A stretch of 64,000 nt of DNA, from NCBI GenBank assembly GCA_963730585.1, contig CAVSSL010000006.1:387942-451941 (forward strand), given 5' to 3'. The notes below the pieces were generated by a model that was not told where the DNA came from, did no database searches, and saw nothing but the letters and a program-made list of their open reading frames with translations. Every line of letters starts with the position of its first letter. The stretch's first letter is position 1. Source of the DNA: Pedococcus_A sp963730585. GTDB lineage: Bacteria > Actinomycetota > Actinomycetes > Actinomycetales > Dermatophilaceae. Below are positions 16,391-27,004 of the stretch, piece by piece. The position numbers and the translations under genes are program-made.

Positions 16391-18502
16391 GTGAGCAGCC
16401 GCGCGCCCCGCAGCTACCCGATGGCCACCGAGCCCCACGACCTGCCGCTCCTGCGGGGAGAGGCGTTCGCCGGGTGGCTGCTCGGTCGGGTGGTCGTCGG
16501 CACCGCGGCCTGGGTGCTGCTCGGTGCCGCCGCATGCGGCCTGCTCGCCCTGGCCGGCATCTGGCAGCCGCTCGTGGCCGCCGTGGTGCTGCTCGTGCTC
16601 GGCGCGGTGGCCGTGCGTCTGGCGGCGCTCGTTCCCGCCCGTCCGATGCCCGTGTGGGTCGCGCTCGCGCTGGTCGCCGTGGCCCTGGGGTCCACGCTGT
16701 GGGCCGGCCTCACCCACTCCGAGCAGGTGCTGCCGCGGCGCGACGCGGGCAGCTACCTGCAGTCGTCCCTCGAGCTCGCCGGGGGCCACGAGCGGCCCAT
16801 CGAGGTCGCGCCCGACACCGTGGGCGGGCCCGACGTGCTGCGCATCGACGGCATCACCCTCGCGAGCCCCGCGTTCTACCAGCTCGGCACCCCCGAGGAC
16901 CCGGCCATCCAGCCGCAGTTCCCGGTCGGGCCGTCGGCCTGGTACTCCTTCGCGTGGTGGCTCGGTGGTGCCGGCGCGGCGTTCTGGGCCCCGGCCGTGC
17001 TCGGTGGGCTCGGCGTGCTCGCCTTCGGGCTGCTGACCTCGCTGACCGTGGGCCCGCGCTGGTCGCCGATCGCGGCGCTCGGTCTGGCGCTCTGCTTCCC
17101 GCTCCTGCACGTGAACCGCGCGACCTACAGCGAGCCGTTGGCGGTGCTGGTCCTCATGGCCGCCATGGCGGCCCTGGTGCAGGCCACCCGCGCGGCGCGA
17201 GCGCGTGACGTCGCCGCGTCCCGGGCAGCGGCCGCCGTCGCCGGGGGGCTCGTCGGTGCCGGCGTGCTGGTCCGGGTCGACAGCCTGCGAGAGGTGGTGC
17301 TGCTCGTGCCGGTGGCCGCGCTCGCCGCGGCCCAGCGCCAGCCCCACGCCCGTGCGCTGCTCGTGGCGGCCGGTGCCTCCGCTGCGGCCGCGTTCGGGCT
17401 GACCTGGCTGACGTCGAGCGAGTACCTCAAGAGCATCGGCGGCTCCCTGCTGCCGCTCATCGCCTTCGGCGTCGCCGTCGTGGCGGGGTGCGCCGCACTG
17501 CTGTGGCTCGGCCGCCGCCGGCGGGTGCCCGACCTGGCCATCGCCTGGGCGCCGCGGGCCGGTGCCGCACTCGTGGTGGTCGTCGGCCTCGTGCTGGCGA
17601 GCAGGCCGTTGTGGCAGACCGTGCGCCAGTCGGCGGCCGACCCGGGCTCGCGCGTCGTCGCAGGGCTCCAGCTGCGCCAGGGGCTGCCCGTCGACGGCGG
17701 CCGCACCTACGCCGAGCAGTCCCTCGTCTGGATGTCGTGGTGGGTGGGTCCCATCGCGCTGGTGCTCGCGCTGGTCGCCGCGGCGGCCCTGGTCCACCGG
17801 GCCCTCGACGCCTGGACCTCCGGACGCGACCTGCAGTCGTGGATCGGGCCGCTGGTGGTGGGCCTCGGTTCGTCGGTGCTGACGTGGTACCGCCCCGGAA
17901 TCACCCCCGACCACCCCTGGGCCGACCGGCGGTTGATCATCGCGCTGCCGACGGTGGTGCTGCTGGTCGTGGCGGTGGCGGCGGTGTGCACCCGCTGGTC
18001 GACGCACCGCATGCCGGTGTGGGTGATGGTCGCCACCAGCGGTCTGGCCACGCTGTCGCTGCTCGTGCCGACCGCGCTGGCGACCTGGCCGCACGCGACC
18101 GAGGAGGTGGAGCGGGGCGAGCTGGCCGCCGTGGAGCAGGTCTGCGAGGCGTTCCGCCCCGGCGACGTCGCCCTCATGGTCGACTCGCGGGCCGCGAACG
18201 AGTGGCCGCAGGTGCTCCGCGGACAGTGCGGGGTGTCCTCGCTGTCGACGACCTCGGCCCTGCGCAAGGACGACCGGGCGCTCGCGGCCGCCGTCGACCA
18301 GGTGAGCCGGGCGGTGGGAGAGCGCGGCCAGCGGCTGGTGCTCGTCGGCGCCGACTCCGACGAGGCGGTGAGCGCGCTGTCCTCAGGGCAGGTCGAGCAG
18401 GTGCTCGACACCACGGTGCTCGAGGACGCCCGGCTGCTCGAGCGGCGCCCCGACCACCTGGTCACGCTGCCGCTGCAGGTCTGGCTCGCCCCCGCCGGCT
18501 GA
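16391..18502 (+). CDS. Large multi-pass membrane protein, GT-C glycosyltransferase-like
   Basis: About 703 residues with roughly a dozen membrane helices. 'RRDAGSYLQSS' near residue 115 places an acidic residue in the first external loop, as in GT-C transferases that use polyprenyl-phosphate sugars, and an extracytoplasmic-looking tail follows the last helix. I do not recognise the exact family, so sugar and acceptor are unknown. The start is uncertain: GTG 16391 has a TAGCGT 8 nt upstream that would fit leaderless initiation; ATG 16421 is the alternative. It ends at a strong hairpin terminator. Confidence 0.75.
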   Translation: MSSRAPRSYPMATEPHDLPLLRGEAFAGWLLGRVVVGTAAWVLLGAAACGLLALAGIWQPLVAAVVLLVLGAVAVRLAALVPARPMPVWVALALVAVALGSTLWAGLTHSEQVLPRRDAGSYLQSSLELAGGHERPIEVAPDTVGGPDVLRIDGITLASPAFYQLGTPEDPAIQPQFPVGPSAWYSFAWWLGGAGAAFWAPAVLGGLGVLAFGLLTSLTVGPRWSPIAALGLALCFPLLHVNRATYSEPLAVLVLMAAMAALVQATRAARARDVAASRAAAAVAGGLVGAGVLVRVDSLREVVLLVPVAALAAAQRQPHARALLVAAGASAAAAFGLTWLTSSEYLKSIGGSLLPLIAFGVAVVAGCAALLWLGRRRRVPDLAIAWAPRAGAALVVVVGLVLASRPLWQTVRQSAADPGSRVVAGLQLRQGLPVDGGRTYAEQSLVWMSWWVGPIALVLALVAAAALVHRALDAWTSGRDLQSWIGPLVVGLGSSVLTWYRPGITPDHPWADRRLIIALPTVVLLVVAVAAVCTRWSTHRMPVWVMVATSGLATLSLLVPTALATWPHATEEVERGELAAVEQVCEAFRPGDVALMVDSRAANEWPQVLRGQCGVSSLSTTSALRKDDRALAAAVDQVSRAVGERGQRLVLVGADSDEAVSALSSGQVEQVLDTTVLEDARLLERRPDHLVTLPLQVWLAPAG

Positions 18503-18514
18503 CCCCGGGCACGC

Positions 18515-18548
18515 CAGAGGGGCCGGACCTGGCGGTCCGACCCCTCTG
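18515..18548. terminator. Hairpin terminator between convergent genes
   Basis: A 15-bp stem (18515-18529 with 18534-18548) with one G-T pair and a TGGC loop, placed 12 bp after the GT-C-like gene and 24 bp before the end of the convergent CWB2 protein gene. It probably serves both. Confidence 0.75.
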
Positions 18549-18571
18549 CCCGTGGTGCGGGTGGGTGCTGC

Positions 18572-20713
18572 TCAGCGCTCGGCGGCCGAGCGGAAACCGC
18601 CCTGTGCCGGGCCCTCCGGGCGGATGTTGCCGTCCCGGGAGCCGCCGACCGGCGTCTGGCTCCCGGAGTTGCGTCCTGCCAGGGTCATCGGGAAGTCGGG
18701 GTTCTCCTCGGACGGCGTGCTCCAGCCCCAGATCGCGGTCTGGCGACCGGCCAGGCCGCTCACCGTCGTCTTCACCGCGTCCGAGACGACGCCGGTCCCG
18801 CCGAACACCAGGACGAGGTCCGTGCCGGCGCGGTAGCGGTCGGCCTGCGCCCGCACGACGGCCGGCACCGTGCTGCCGGCGACCAGCAGCAGCGGCTCCG
18901 CCATCGGCTCCCATGAGGGCACCGCCGGCCAGTGCGTCGGGGAAGGACTGCCCCGACGCGTAGCCGACGTAGCTGCCACCGGGGAAGAAGGTCTGGGCGA
19001 CCTTCGTGCTCGTCTCGTAGCGGTCCTGGCCGAAGACCTGGTAGCGGCCCGACTTGGTGGTGAACGAACGGCTCGCCGCCGCGGCGTTGCCACCGATGCC
19101 GTAGACGTTCTTGATGGCGGTGCGGCCGTTCACGTAGCTGGCGACGGACGCCGGCACCGTCTTGCCCTTGGTGAGGAGCACCGGGGCGAAGAAGACGGAC
19201 GCCGCCGGGCCGGCCGAGAGCGCGTCGGGGAAGTTCATCCCGTCGGCGAGGAAGGCGGAGGAACGGGGGACCGGCATGCCCTGCCAGCCGGCGTCGAGCT
19301 CGCGGGCGACGGCCACGCTGGTGGCGAAGCGGTCGGCGCCCGAGATGCGCTGCACGGTGAAACCGTTGGCGCGCAGCGCCTTCTCGACACCGGAGCCCAT
19401 GACTCCCGTGCCGCCGACGATGGCGACGAAACGGTCGGCCGGGTCCTTCATGAGGCGCTTGAGCTCGGTGAGCACACGGCTGTCGAGCGTCGTGGCGCCG
19501 TTGAGGAGCAGCGGCATACCGGACTGCGCGGACAGCGGACCGGCCACGACCGCGTCGGCGAACGACGCGGAGGACGCCAGCACGGCGCCCTCGGACCCTT
19601 CCTGCCAACCCCAGGAGCTGGCCGCGATGGCGGTGGCGATGCGGTCCCTGCCGCCGAGCCGCTCCGTGTGCGCGGCGGGGGTGAGGGCCCGCCACGAGGC
19701 CGACTCGAAGTGGGTGCCGGCGGCCGACGAGGTCACCAGGGTGTCGGTGCCGCCGACGAAGGAGCCGTTGACCTTGTCGATGACGTGCAGCTCGGTGGAG
19801 GCGCAGTCCGGGTTGGCGACGAGCACGGCGATGGCGCGGGCGCTCGGGGCGAACGAGGGACGCTGCCCGGGGCAGTCGGCCCCCAGGCTGCGGACCGCGA
19901 CCGGTCCCTGGCCCTCGTCGACGAAGAGGGCCACGCCCTTGTCGCCGGTGCCGACGAAGGCCAGCGTGCCGTCGGGCGCGGTGGCGGGCAGTCGGGCGTC
20001 GAGCGCGCCGTACCCGAGGGGCTCGGGCGCGCCGGCGGGCGCGTTGAGCGCCAGGTTCCCGTAGCGGGGGAACTCGGCCTCGACCAGGCCGAGGTCGCGC
20101 TTGCCCGGCACCGTGGGCGACGGGATCGTCATGAGGGCACCGAAGCCGTCGGCGAGCGGGGCCGCCGCGCCGGTGTCCTTCGCGGTGCCCGTGGTGAGGA
20201 CCTCCGAGCGGCCGGAACCGATCCAGGTGGCGACCTGCTGGCCGTTCGAGCTGAGCCCGGGGTTCTGGACCAGGCTGTCGCCGAACGGCGACCACTGCAC
20301 CGGCGTCGACGTGGACTTGAAGGTGAGGTACTCCTTGGAGGAGTTGAGCTCCGTCACGGTGAACGAGGGGTCGGTCCCGGTCACGCGGGCGGCGACGACG
20401 TCACCCGCCGGGCCCCAGACGTGCTCACGGGCTCCGGAGGTGGTGGCGTAGGTGACCGCGGTGCCGTCGCGGCGGAACGACTTCATCGTGCCCCGGTCGT
20501 CGGCGCAGACCTGCGTGACGGTGATCTCCCCGTCGGCCGCCGTCGTGGGCAGCCACGGCAGCGCGTGGTCCTCCGGGTTCCAGCCGCGCCGGCGGCGTAG
20601 GCCGGTGCCGCGGACCCGACCGCGAGCCCGAGTGCTGTGGTGACGGCGGTGACGGCTGCCCCTGCGGCTGCCCGTCGTCCGCGACGGTCGTGGTTGTTCC
20701 CCCTGGACCCCAT
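18572..20713 (-). CDS. Secreted propeller-like protein with CWB2 repeats, frame broken twice
   Basis: About 713 residues once two frame breaks are repaired. Translation from ATG 20713 gives a signal peptide ending 'APAYAA'. Near 20590 one base appears missing: the next frame continues 'WNPEDHALPWLPTT' and 'MKSFRRDGTAVTYATTS'. The middle looks like TolB/WD40-type blades ('WGPAGDVVAARV', 'QWSPFGDSLV', 'FAPSARAIAVLV'). Three CWB2 repeats follow; near 18905 one surplus base breaks the last one, and the frame resumes at 'AEPLLLVAGSTVPAVV'. It is a wall-attached surface protein of unknown ligand. The breaks resemble the others in this window, so sequence error is likelier than decay. Confidence 0.75.
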
Positions 20714-20829
20714 GGTTCCCCTCGTGGTGCGGTGTTTGGGCGCAACTGCGCCAAGCGAACCGTAGGGGACGAATCGGGCGAGACCGGGGCGTTTGCGGGA
20801 AACCCGGGGTCGTGCGTCATCCTGCTGGG

Positions 20830-22021
20830 GTGACGTCCCCCGCCGCCACCGAGCCCGTCGAACCCGCGCGCCCCCTCGACCCCGCCCCCGACCGCGCCGT
20901 CGACCGCGCCGTCGACCGGCGCCCTCGACCCACCGGTCGACCGCGCCCGGGAGCTGGCCTACACGAGCTACCTGCGCGTCGCCGCCATCGTCGGGGTCGT
21001 GCTCATCCACGTCGCCGGCCTGTCCTTCGTCCGCGAGGAGCTCGACGGCACGGCCGCCTGGGCGCTGGGCGGCGCGCTGGCCTACGGCAGCCGCTGGGCC
21101 GTCATCGTCTTCGTCATGGTCAGCGGCGCGCTGCTGCTCACCCCGCCCGCGGACCCGGACCCGAGACGGTTCTTCCGCCGCCGGCTCGCCAAGGTGGGCA
21201 TCCCCCTGCTGGTCTGGCACGCGGCCTACATCCCGCTCTCGGCGGCCCGCTGGGACTCAACCCCGCGCGAGCTGCTGGCCAACTTCCTCGAGGGGCGCTC
21301 CTACACCGCGCTCTACTTCTTCTGGCTCATCCTCGGGCTCTACGCGGTCACGCCGCTGCTGTGGCCCCTCGTCTCCGCGCTGACCACCCGTGCCCTCGGG
21401 GTGGCGGGCGCTGCGCTCGCGGCCGTCCCGGCCCTCGACGTCGTGCTGCGTGGCCTGGTCGCCGTCCTGCGCGAGGAGCCGCGGGTGCTCCCCGAGCCGA
21501 CGCTCGTCACGCAGTTCGTGCCCTACGTCGGGTACTTCCTGCTCGGCTACGCGCTGCGCGGGGTGGTGCTCCGGGGCGCCCGGCTCGCGGCCCTCGCGGC
21601 GGTGCTGGCCGGACTGCTCGCGCAGATGGTGTGGCAGGCGCTCGCGGTCGAGGCCGTCGACGCCGAGACCGGCAGCACCGGCCTGCTGCCCGTGCTGCTG
21701 CCCCTCAACTACCAGGGTGCGGTCGTGGGCCTGTCGGCCGTGGCGGTGTTCCTGTTCGCCCGGGGCCTGGTCCACCCGGGTTCGACGTGGGCGGGGCCGG
21801 CCAGGGCCGCGAGGCTGCGCCGGCTCGGCGACCTCACGTTCGGGGTCTTCGCCGTGCACCTGCTCGTCTTCTGGGCGATCGCGCAGGTGCCCGGGCTCGA
21901 CGTCGAGGAGGGCGCCACCACGGCACCCGGGGTGGTGCTGCTCAGCGCGGTGGTCGTGGTGGTGTCGTTCGGCGTCGCGTGGCTGCTGTCGCGGACGCCG
22001 GTGCTGCGCCGGGTCGTCTAG
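20830..22021 (+). CDS. Acyltransferase 3 family membrane protein, one frame break
   Basis: A multi-pass O-acyltransferase-like protein (about 396 residues after repair). The family start 'YTSYLRVAAIVGVVLIHV' with the conserved histidine is present and about ten membrane helices follow. The likely start is GTG 20830; its frame reads 'SPAATEPVEPARPLDPAPDRAVDR', then a surplus base near 20918 shifts to the frame carrying the domain. Without repair the protein would start at GTG 20999 and lose the first helix. It probably O-acylates a surface polysaccharide or lipid. It overlaps the convergent phosphatase gene by 4 nt. Confidence 0.8.
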
Positions 22022-22806
22022 CGCCGGGCGAGGGCCTCGCCGGCGAGCCGGCGCACGTGCGAGAACGTGCCCCGGTCCGCGGCCACGATGATCCCCGAGA
22101 CGCGGCTGCGCGGGCCGTATGCCGTGCCGTCCGGGTGGCCGACCCAGCCGCCGGCCTCGTGCACCATCAGGGCGCCGGGGGAGTGGTCCCAGGGGCTGTT
22201 GCGCCCGTAGAGGACGTAGTCGATGGCGCCCTCGATGAGCTTGGGGTAGTCGACGCCGCAGCAGACCCAGGAGCCGACCAGCGGCGGCATGGGGCCGAAG
22301 GAGTGGCCGCGCAGGGGCCACATGGAGGTGCAGCCGCGGGGCTCGTCGGCGTCGGCCACGGGTGTGCGGACCACCCGCTCGCCGTTGCGGAAGACGCCGG
22401 CGCCGCGCTCGGCGACCCAGGCGACCTCGTGCTCGGGCTGCCAGATCCAGCCGCGGACCGTCTCGCCGCCGCGGGTCTCCGAGACCATCACGGCGTGGTC
22501 GGGGGAGCCGTGCACGAAGTTCTTGGTGCCGTCCACCGGGTCGACCGTGAAGGCGTGGTCGGCGGCGAGGTAGCGCTCCAGCACGGTCGGGTCAGCCGAC
22601 GAGCGCTCCTCGCCGAGGACGAACGCGTCGGGGTAGGCGTCGGTGAGGGCGCGGGTGAGCAGCACCTCGGACTCCTGGTCCGCCACGGTGACCAGGTCGC
22701 CCGGGTTCTTCTCCATGACCTCGCCCGCGGCGAGGGAGCGGAACCGCGGCGTGATGACCTCGGCCGCGACGTCTTTCATCAGGTCCAGCACCGCGTTGGT
22801 GTCCAC
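22018..22806 (-). CDS. Inositol-monophosphatase family phosphatase
   Basis: A 262-residue enzyme of the Mg-dependent phosphatase superfamily (IMPase, HisN, CysQ). The metal-binding motifs are complete: 'GEERSS', 'DPVDGTKNFV' and 'WDHSPGALMVHEAGG'. GTG 22806 ('VDTNAVLDLMKDVAAEV') is preferred over the GTG 27 bp upstream because the family begins at this helix. The wording of 'MWPLRGHSFGPMPPL' does not let me choose between inositol-phosphate and histidinol-phosphate as substrate. It is divergent from the glycan operon. Confidence 0.85.
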   Translation of the reverse strand: MDTNAVLDLMKDVAAEVITPRFRSLAAGEVMEKNPGDLVTVADQESEVLLTRALTDAYPDAFVLGEERSSADPTVLERYLAADHAFTVDPVDGTKNFVHGSPDHAVMVSETRGGETVRGWIWQPEHEVAWVAERGAGVFRNGERVVRTPVADADEPRGCTSMWPLRGHSFGPMPPLVGSWVCCGVDYPKLIEGAIDYVLYGRNSPWDHSPGALMVHEAGGWVGHPDGTAYGPRSRVSGIIVAADRGTFSHVRRLAGEALARR

Positions 22807-22899
22807 GACGCCACCGTTCCACACGCGGCCCACTTGTCGGTAATCGGGTCAGTGCGGTCACCGGGTCGGCGGCCCTCGGCGGGTAGGCTCCTGAGCACG

Positions 22900-24012
22900 A
22901 TGAACGAGCACACCGCCACCGACACCCCCTCGGCGCCCGCCCCGGCAGCAGCCACCCCGCCCACCGAGCTCCTCCCGGTCGACCCGGGCTTCGGTGCCCC
23001 GGCCGCCGAAGCCGGCCAGCCGGCATACGGCAACGGACCGGGCACCGGCGAGCTGAGCGCCCCCGCGCCGGAGGCCCCCGTCGCGGCCGAGCCCGCGACC
23101 CAGCAGGAGGGGGACGGGCAGCCGCGGCCCTACGTGACGATCGTGCTGCCCTGCTACAACGAGGGCGAGCACGTGCTGCTCGAGATCGACCGCATCACCG
23201 AGGCGATGAACGCGAGCGAGTTCACCTACGAGCTGCTCTGCATCGACGACGCGTCGACCGACAACACCCTCGAGGTGCTCAACGACGCGGCGCAGCGCTA
23301 CGCCAACATCCGCGTGATGCCGTTCCGCCGCAACGGCGGCAGCGGCACGGCGCGCCGCATCGGCACGCAGCAGGCCTACGGCGAGATCGTCGTGTGGACC
23401 GACGCCGACATGACCTACGAGAACGAGCGCATCCCCGAGCTGGTGCGGATCCTGCGCGACGACGACTCCTACGACCAGGTCGTCGGCGCCCGCACCACCG
23501 AGGAGGGCACCCACAAGTGGGCCCGCGTGCCGGCGAAGTGGCTGATCCGCAAGATCGCCGAGCGCCTGAGCAACCAGACGATCCCCGACCTCAACTCGGG
23601 CCTGCGGGCGTTCCGCCGCGAGGTGTCGCTGCCCTACCTGCGGCTGCTGCCGCCCGGGTTCTCCTGCGTCACCACGATCACGCTGGCGTTCCTGCAGAAC
23701 CAGCACGACATCAAGTACGTGCCGACGTCCTACGCCAAGCGCGCGGGGGAGTCGAAGTTCCACTTCGCACGCGACGCCTACCGCTACATCCTCCAGGTGC
23801 TGCGCATGGTCATGTACTTCGACCCGCTCAAGGTGCTCATGCCGCCGGCCCTGTGGCTGTTCATGATCGGTGTCGTCAAGGGCGTGGTCGACATGTTCCG
23901 GCACCCGTTCTACTTCCCGGCGAGCACCGTGCTGCTGGTGATCAGCGGCATCATGATCGGCACGCTGGCCCTGCTGGCCGACCTGGTCGTCAGATCGCGC
24001 GAGGGCGTGTGA
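22900..24012 (+). CDS. Family 2 glycosyltransferase with membrane tail (DPM-like)
   Basis: A 370-residue protein starting at ATG 22900. An 80-residue Ala/Pro-rich N-terminal extension precedes a GT2 domain with 'TIVLPCYNEGEH', 'LLCIDDASTDNT', 'NGGSGTARRIGTQ' and the DxD-type 'VWTDADMTY'. Two hydrophobic segments near the C-terminus should anchor it. It probably makes a polyprenyl-phosphate-linked sugar. It heads a four-gene operon: the next GTG overlaps its stop (GTGA). Confidence 0.88.
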   Translation: MNEHTATDTPSAPAPAAATPPTELLPVDPGFGAPAAEAGQPAYGNGPGTGELSAPAPEAPVAAEPATQQEGDGQPRPYVTIVLPCYNEGEHVLLEIDRITEAMNASEFTYELLCIDDASTDNTLEVLNDAAQRYANIRVMPFRRNGGSGTARRIGTQQAYGEIVVWTDADMTYENERIPELVRILRDDDSYDQVVGARTTEEGTHKWARVPAKWLIRKIAERLSNQTIPDLNSGLRAFRREVSLPYLRLLPPGFSCVTTITLAFLQNQHDIKYVPTSYAKRAGESKFHFARDAYRYILQVLRMVMYFDPLKVLMPPALWLFMIGVVKGVVDMFRHPFYFPASTVLLVISGIMIGTLALLADLVVRSREGV

Positions 24013-25892
24013 GCGCGGCGGCCCTGCGGGTCGCCGTCGTCGGGCCGACCCACCCCTACAAGGGGGGCGTTGCCGCCCACACGACGACCCTCGCGCACGA
24101 GCTCGCCGAGGCCGGCCACGACGTCACGCTGGTGTCGTGGTCGCACCTCTACCCGAGCCGGCTGTACCCCGGCGAGCAGGCGGTGCCGGGCGGAGCCCCC
24201 GACGTCGAGCCGTTCCCGCGCACCGTGCGGGCGCTGAGCTGGGCCCGGCCGGACACGTGGGTGCGCACCGGGCGCCGGCTGCGCGGCTTCGACGCGGTCG
24301 TGGTCGTGCACGTCATCCCCGCCGTCGTGCCGGCCCACCTCGCACTGATGCGCGCGGCGGGCATCGGCACCGGTGACCCGTCGGCGCCGCGCGGAATCGC
24401 GTTGGTGCACAACGTCCTTCCCCACGAGACCCACCCGGGCGACCGCGCGCTGGTGCGCCGGTTCCTGACCCGGATGGACGCCGTGCTGGTGCACTCGGCC
24501 GAGCAGGCCACGCTCGCCCACGACCTCGGCGCCGGGCGCGTCTCGGTGGCCGAGCTGCCGCCGCACCTGCCGGGCGGAGCACCCGTGGAGCGGCCCGAGC
24601 ACGACGGCCCGACGCGGCTGCTGGCCCTGGGCATCGTGCGCGAGTACAAGGGCGTCGACCTGCTGCTGCGCGCCCTCGCCCGCGTGCCCGGACCGCGGCT
24701 CACCGTGGCCGGGGAGATGTGGGGCGACGCCGGTGAGCTGGTCAAGGCGCTGGCCCGCGACCCTCGCCTGAACGACCGGGTCGAGGTGCACGGCGGCTAC
24801 GTGCCGGCCGAGCGGCTCGCACCGCTGCTGGCGTCCCACGACGTCATGACCCTGACCTACCGCAACGCCACCGCCTCGCAGAACGTGCTGCTGGCCCAGC
24901 GCCACGGGCTGCCCGTCCTCGCCTCCGACGTGGGCAGCTTCGCGGCCCAGGTGCGCGACGGCGTCGACGGGCTCGTGGTCCCGCCGGACGACGAGGAGGC
25001 CCTGGTGGCCGCGCTGAAGCGCCTCGCCGAGCCCTCGTATGCCGCGCAGCTGCGCTCCGCTGTCACGTCACCCGACCTGTCGGGGCCGTGGGCGACGTAC
25101 GTCGGCACCCTGGAGGCGCTGGCCTCGCGCGAGGTCGCCGCCGAGCCGGAGCACGACGCCGGTGTCGAGGCGGCACCGCCGGTGGGCTCGCTGCGTGCCC
25201 GGGTGGTCGACCGGGTGCGCCGCGCCGTGGCCGCCCGCCGGCCGACGCTCTCGCTCCAGGCCGCCGACCTGCCCGAGTGGATCCGGGCCACCGACGTGCT
25301 CGCCGACGCCGAGGACGCCGACGACGCGCGGGCCTTCGCCCGGCAGGTCGGCCTGCCGCGCTGCCCCGACGGCATCGCCGCCTGGGCGGCGCTCGGGGCG
25401 CTCGCCGCCATCGTGCGGGTGCGCGACGACGGCCGGCGCAGCGCCGTCATCGTCGACGAGTCCGGCAGCCGGTCGCCGCTGTCCCGCTGGGCCCGGGCGA
25501 TCGGCTTCGCCCCGGTGGAGCTCGACCTGACCGGTGGCCGCTCGTCCGTCGAGGTGCTCGACGTCGACACCGCGTCGCTGGACGTCATCGCCCGGCTGCA
25601 CCCCGGTGGCTGCGACGCCGAGGACGTCGACGAGGCCATGAGCCAGGCGTCGTGGGCGCTGCGCTCCGGTGGCCTGCTCTGCCTGACCCTGCCGATCGGC
25701 CCCTCCGGGGCGGAGGGCGCGTTCGGGCCGGCCGACGTCCGTGGCGTGCTGGCCCGCTCGCACGACCTCGGGTTCGTGCTGGTGGGCGACCTCGACCGTG
25801 ACATCACCGAGCGGATGCGGCGGGCCTCGACGGCCTCGACCCGGACCGACGCGGCCTACGGCCTGCTCCGGCTCACCCTGAGGCGGCGCTGA
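24009..25892 (+). CDS. GT4 glycosyltransferase fused to a degenerate methyltransferase-like domain
   Basis: A 627-residue two-part protein. Residues 1 to about 375 are a GT-B fold GT4 enzyme: 'VVGPTHPYKGGVAAHT' at the N-terminus, 'LALGIVREYKGVDLLLRAL' and 'VLASDVGSFAAQVRDG' in the nucleotide-sugar half. Residues about 410-627 look like a partner of the methyltransferase encoded two genes on, sharing the pattern 'ALGA.AA', 'DDG.R.A', 'S.R.SPL..W.R..G' and a '...RSGGLLCLTLP' strand. The SAM-binding loop is poorly kept, so this half may be structural. The stop overlaps the next ATG (TGATG). The role is glycan assembly; the substrate is unknown. Confidence 0.82.
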   Translation: MSAAALRVAVVGPTHPYKGGVAAHTTTLAHELAEAGHDVTLVSWSHLYPSRLYPGEQAVPGGAPDVEPFPRTVRALSWARPDTWVRTGRRLRGFDAVVVVHVIPAVVPAHLALMRAAGIGTGDPSAPRGIALVHNVLPHETHPGDRALVRRFLTRMDAVLVHSAEQATLAHDLGAGRVSVAELPPHLPGGAPVERPEHDGPTRLLALGIVREYKGVDLLLRALARVPGPRLTVAGEMWGDAGELVKALARDPRLNDRVEVHGGYVPAERLAPLLASHDVMTLTYRNATASQNVLLAQRHGLPVLASDVGSFAAQVRDGVDGLVVPPDDEEALVAALKRLAEPSYAAQLRSAVTSPDLSGPWATYVGTLEALASREVAAEPEHDAGVEAAPPVGSLRARVVDRVRRAVAARRPTLSLQAADLPEWIRATDVLADAEDADDARAFARQVGLPRCPDGIAAWAALGALAAIVRVRDDGRRSAVIVDESGSRSPLSRWARAIGFAPVELDLTGGRSSVEVLDVDTASLDVIARLHPGGCDAEDVDEAMSQASWALRSGGLLCLTLPIGPSGAEGAFGPADVRGVLARSHDLGFVLVGDLDRDITERMRRASTASTRTDAAYGLLRLTLRRR

Positions 25893-26926
25893 TGGCCCGC
25901 GTCCCGCGCCACAAGGTCCTCAACGCGCTGCGCATCGTCCTGGCCCTGCTGGTGACCGCGGCGGTGGCCCTGGCCGTCTACCGCAACTGGGCCGAGGTCT
26001 CCGCCGACCTGCGCAAGATCAGCGGCGGGTCACTGCTCCTGGCTGCCGGGCTGGTCGCCCTCGCTCCGGTGCTGACCGTGCTCGGCTGGCGCGTCATCCT
26101 CGCCGACCTCGGGTCGCCACTGCACCTCGCGCCCGCCGGCGGCATCTACTTCGTCGGCCAGCTCGGCAAGTACGTGCCCGGCTCCGTGTGGAGCATCGTG
26201 GCCCAGGCCGAGATGGGCACCCGGCTGCACATCCCGCGCGCCCGCTCGGCCGTGGCAGGCCTGATCACCATCGGGCTCGCCGCCATCTGCGGCTTCGCCG
26301 TGGGGCTGCCGGCGCTGCCGCTGCTCTTCCAGCGCGACGACACCCAGTCGGTCGTGTGGGCGGTGCTCCTGGCGCTGCCGCTGTTCGCGCTGGTGCTGTG
26401 GCCCCGGCTGCTCAACTGGGGCATCGCGCTGGGACTGCGGCTGCTGCGCCGCGAACCGTTGGAGCACAACCTCTCCGGCCGTGCCGTGCTCCTGTCGGGC
26501 GCGTGCTTCGTGGGCGCCTGGCTCGCCTCGGGGGCGCACGCCTGGGTGCTCGTGCGCGCCGTGGGGGAGTCGACGGTCTCGCCCGAGCGCCTCGCCCTGG
26601 TGTCGATCTGCGGCTTCGCGCTCGCGTCGTCGCTGGCCATGTTCACGGTGGTGCTGCCGGCCGGTGTCGGCGCGCGCGAGGGGCTGCTGGTGCTGCTGCT
26701 CGCTCCGGTGACGTCGCCGTCGGCGGCGACGGCGGTGGTCGTGCTGTCGCGCTTCCTCACCGTGATGAGCGACGTCGTCTTCGCCGGGGCCGGGTGGCTC
26801 TGGGCCCGGTCGCACCACCTCATCACGTCTCGTCGCGAACGAGCCGAGGAGGGCGTGCTGGTCGAGCTCGACGACGACGTGGCCGACGCCTCCTCGGCCG
26901 CCAGGCCCACCCCCAACGGCGGATAG
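25892..26926 (+). CDS. Flippase-like (lysylphosphatidylglycerol synthase TM-region) membrane protein
   Basis: A 344-residue integral membrane protein with about eight helices, matching the UPF0104/LPG_synthase_TM fold: 'GQLGKYVPGSVWSIVAQAEM' and 'VVLPAGVGAREGLLVLLL' are hallmark segments. It lacks the soluble synthase half of MprF, so a lipid-linked intermediate flipping role is the usual guess for such stand-alone proteins. Its place inside a glycan operon, sharing start and stop bases with its upstream neighbour, supports action on a polyprenyl-linked glycan. Confidence 0.85.
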   Translation: MARVPRHKVLNALRIVLALLVTAAVALAVYRNWAEVSADLRKISGGSLLLAAGLVALAPVLTVLGWRVILADLGSPLHLAPAGGIYFVGQLGKYVPGSVWSIVAQAEMGTRLHIPRARSAVAGLITIGLAAICGFAVGLPALPLLFQRDDTQSVVWAVLLALPLFALVLWPRLLNWGIALGLRLLRREPLEHNLSGRAVLLSGACFVGAWLASGAHAWVLVRAVGESTVSPERLALVSICGFALASSLAMFTVVLPAGVGAREGLLVLLLAPVTSPSAATAVVVLSRFLTVMSDVVFAGAGWLWARSHHLITSRRERAEEGVLVELDDDVADASSAARPTPNGG

Positions 26927-27004
26927 GTTGCCCTCCATGACGTCTCCCGAGAACCTGCCCGACACCGACGGCGCCACCGCCGGCGGCCAGGACGCCGCCC
27001 CCAG

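Noticed and set aside
20830..24012. A 1066-residue protein combining an Arg-rich region with the DPM-like transferase
   Set aside because: The first part is out of frame with the acyltransferase and antisense to the phosphatase; the GT2 gene has its own ATG at 22900.
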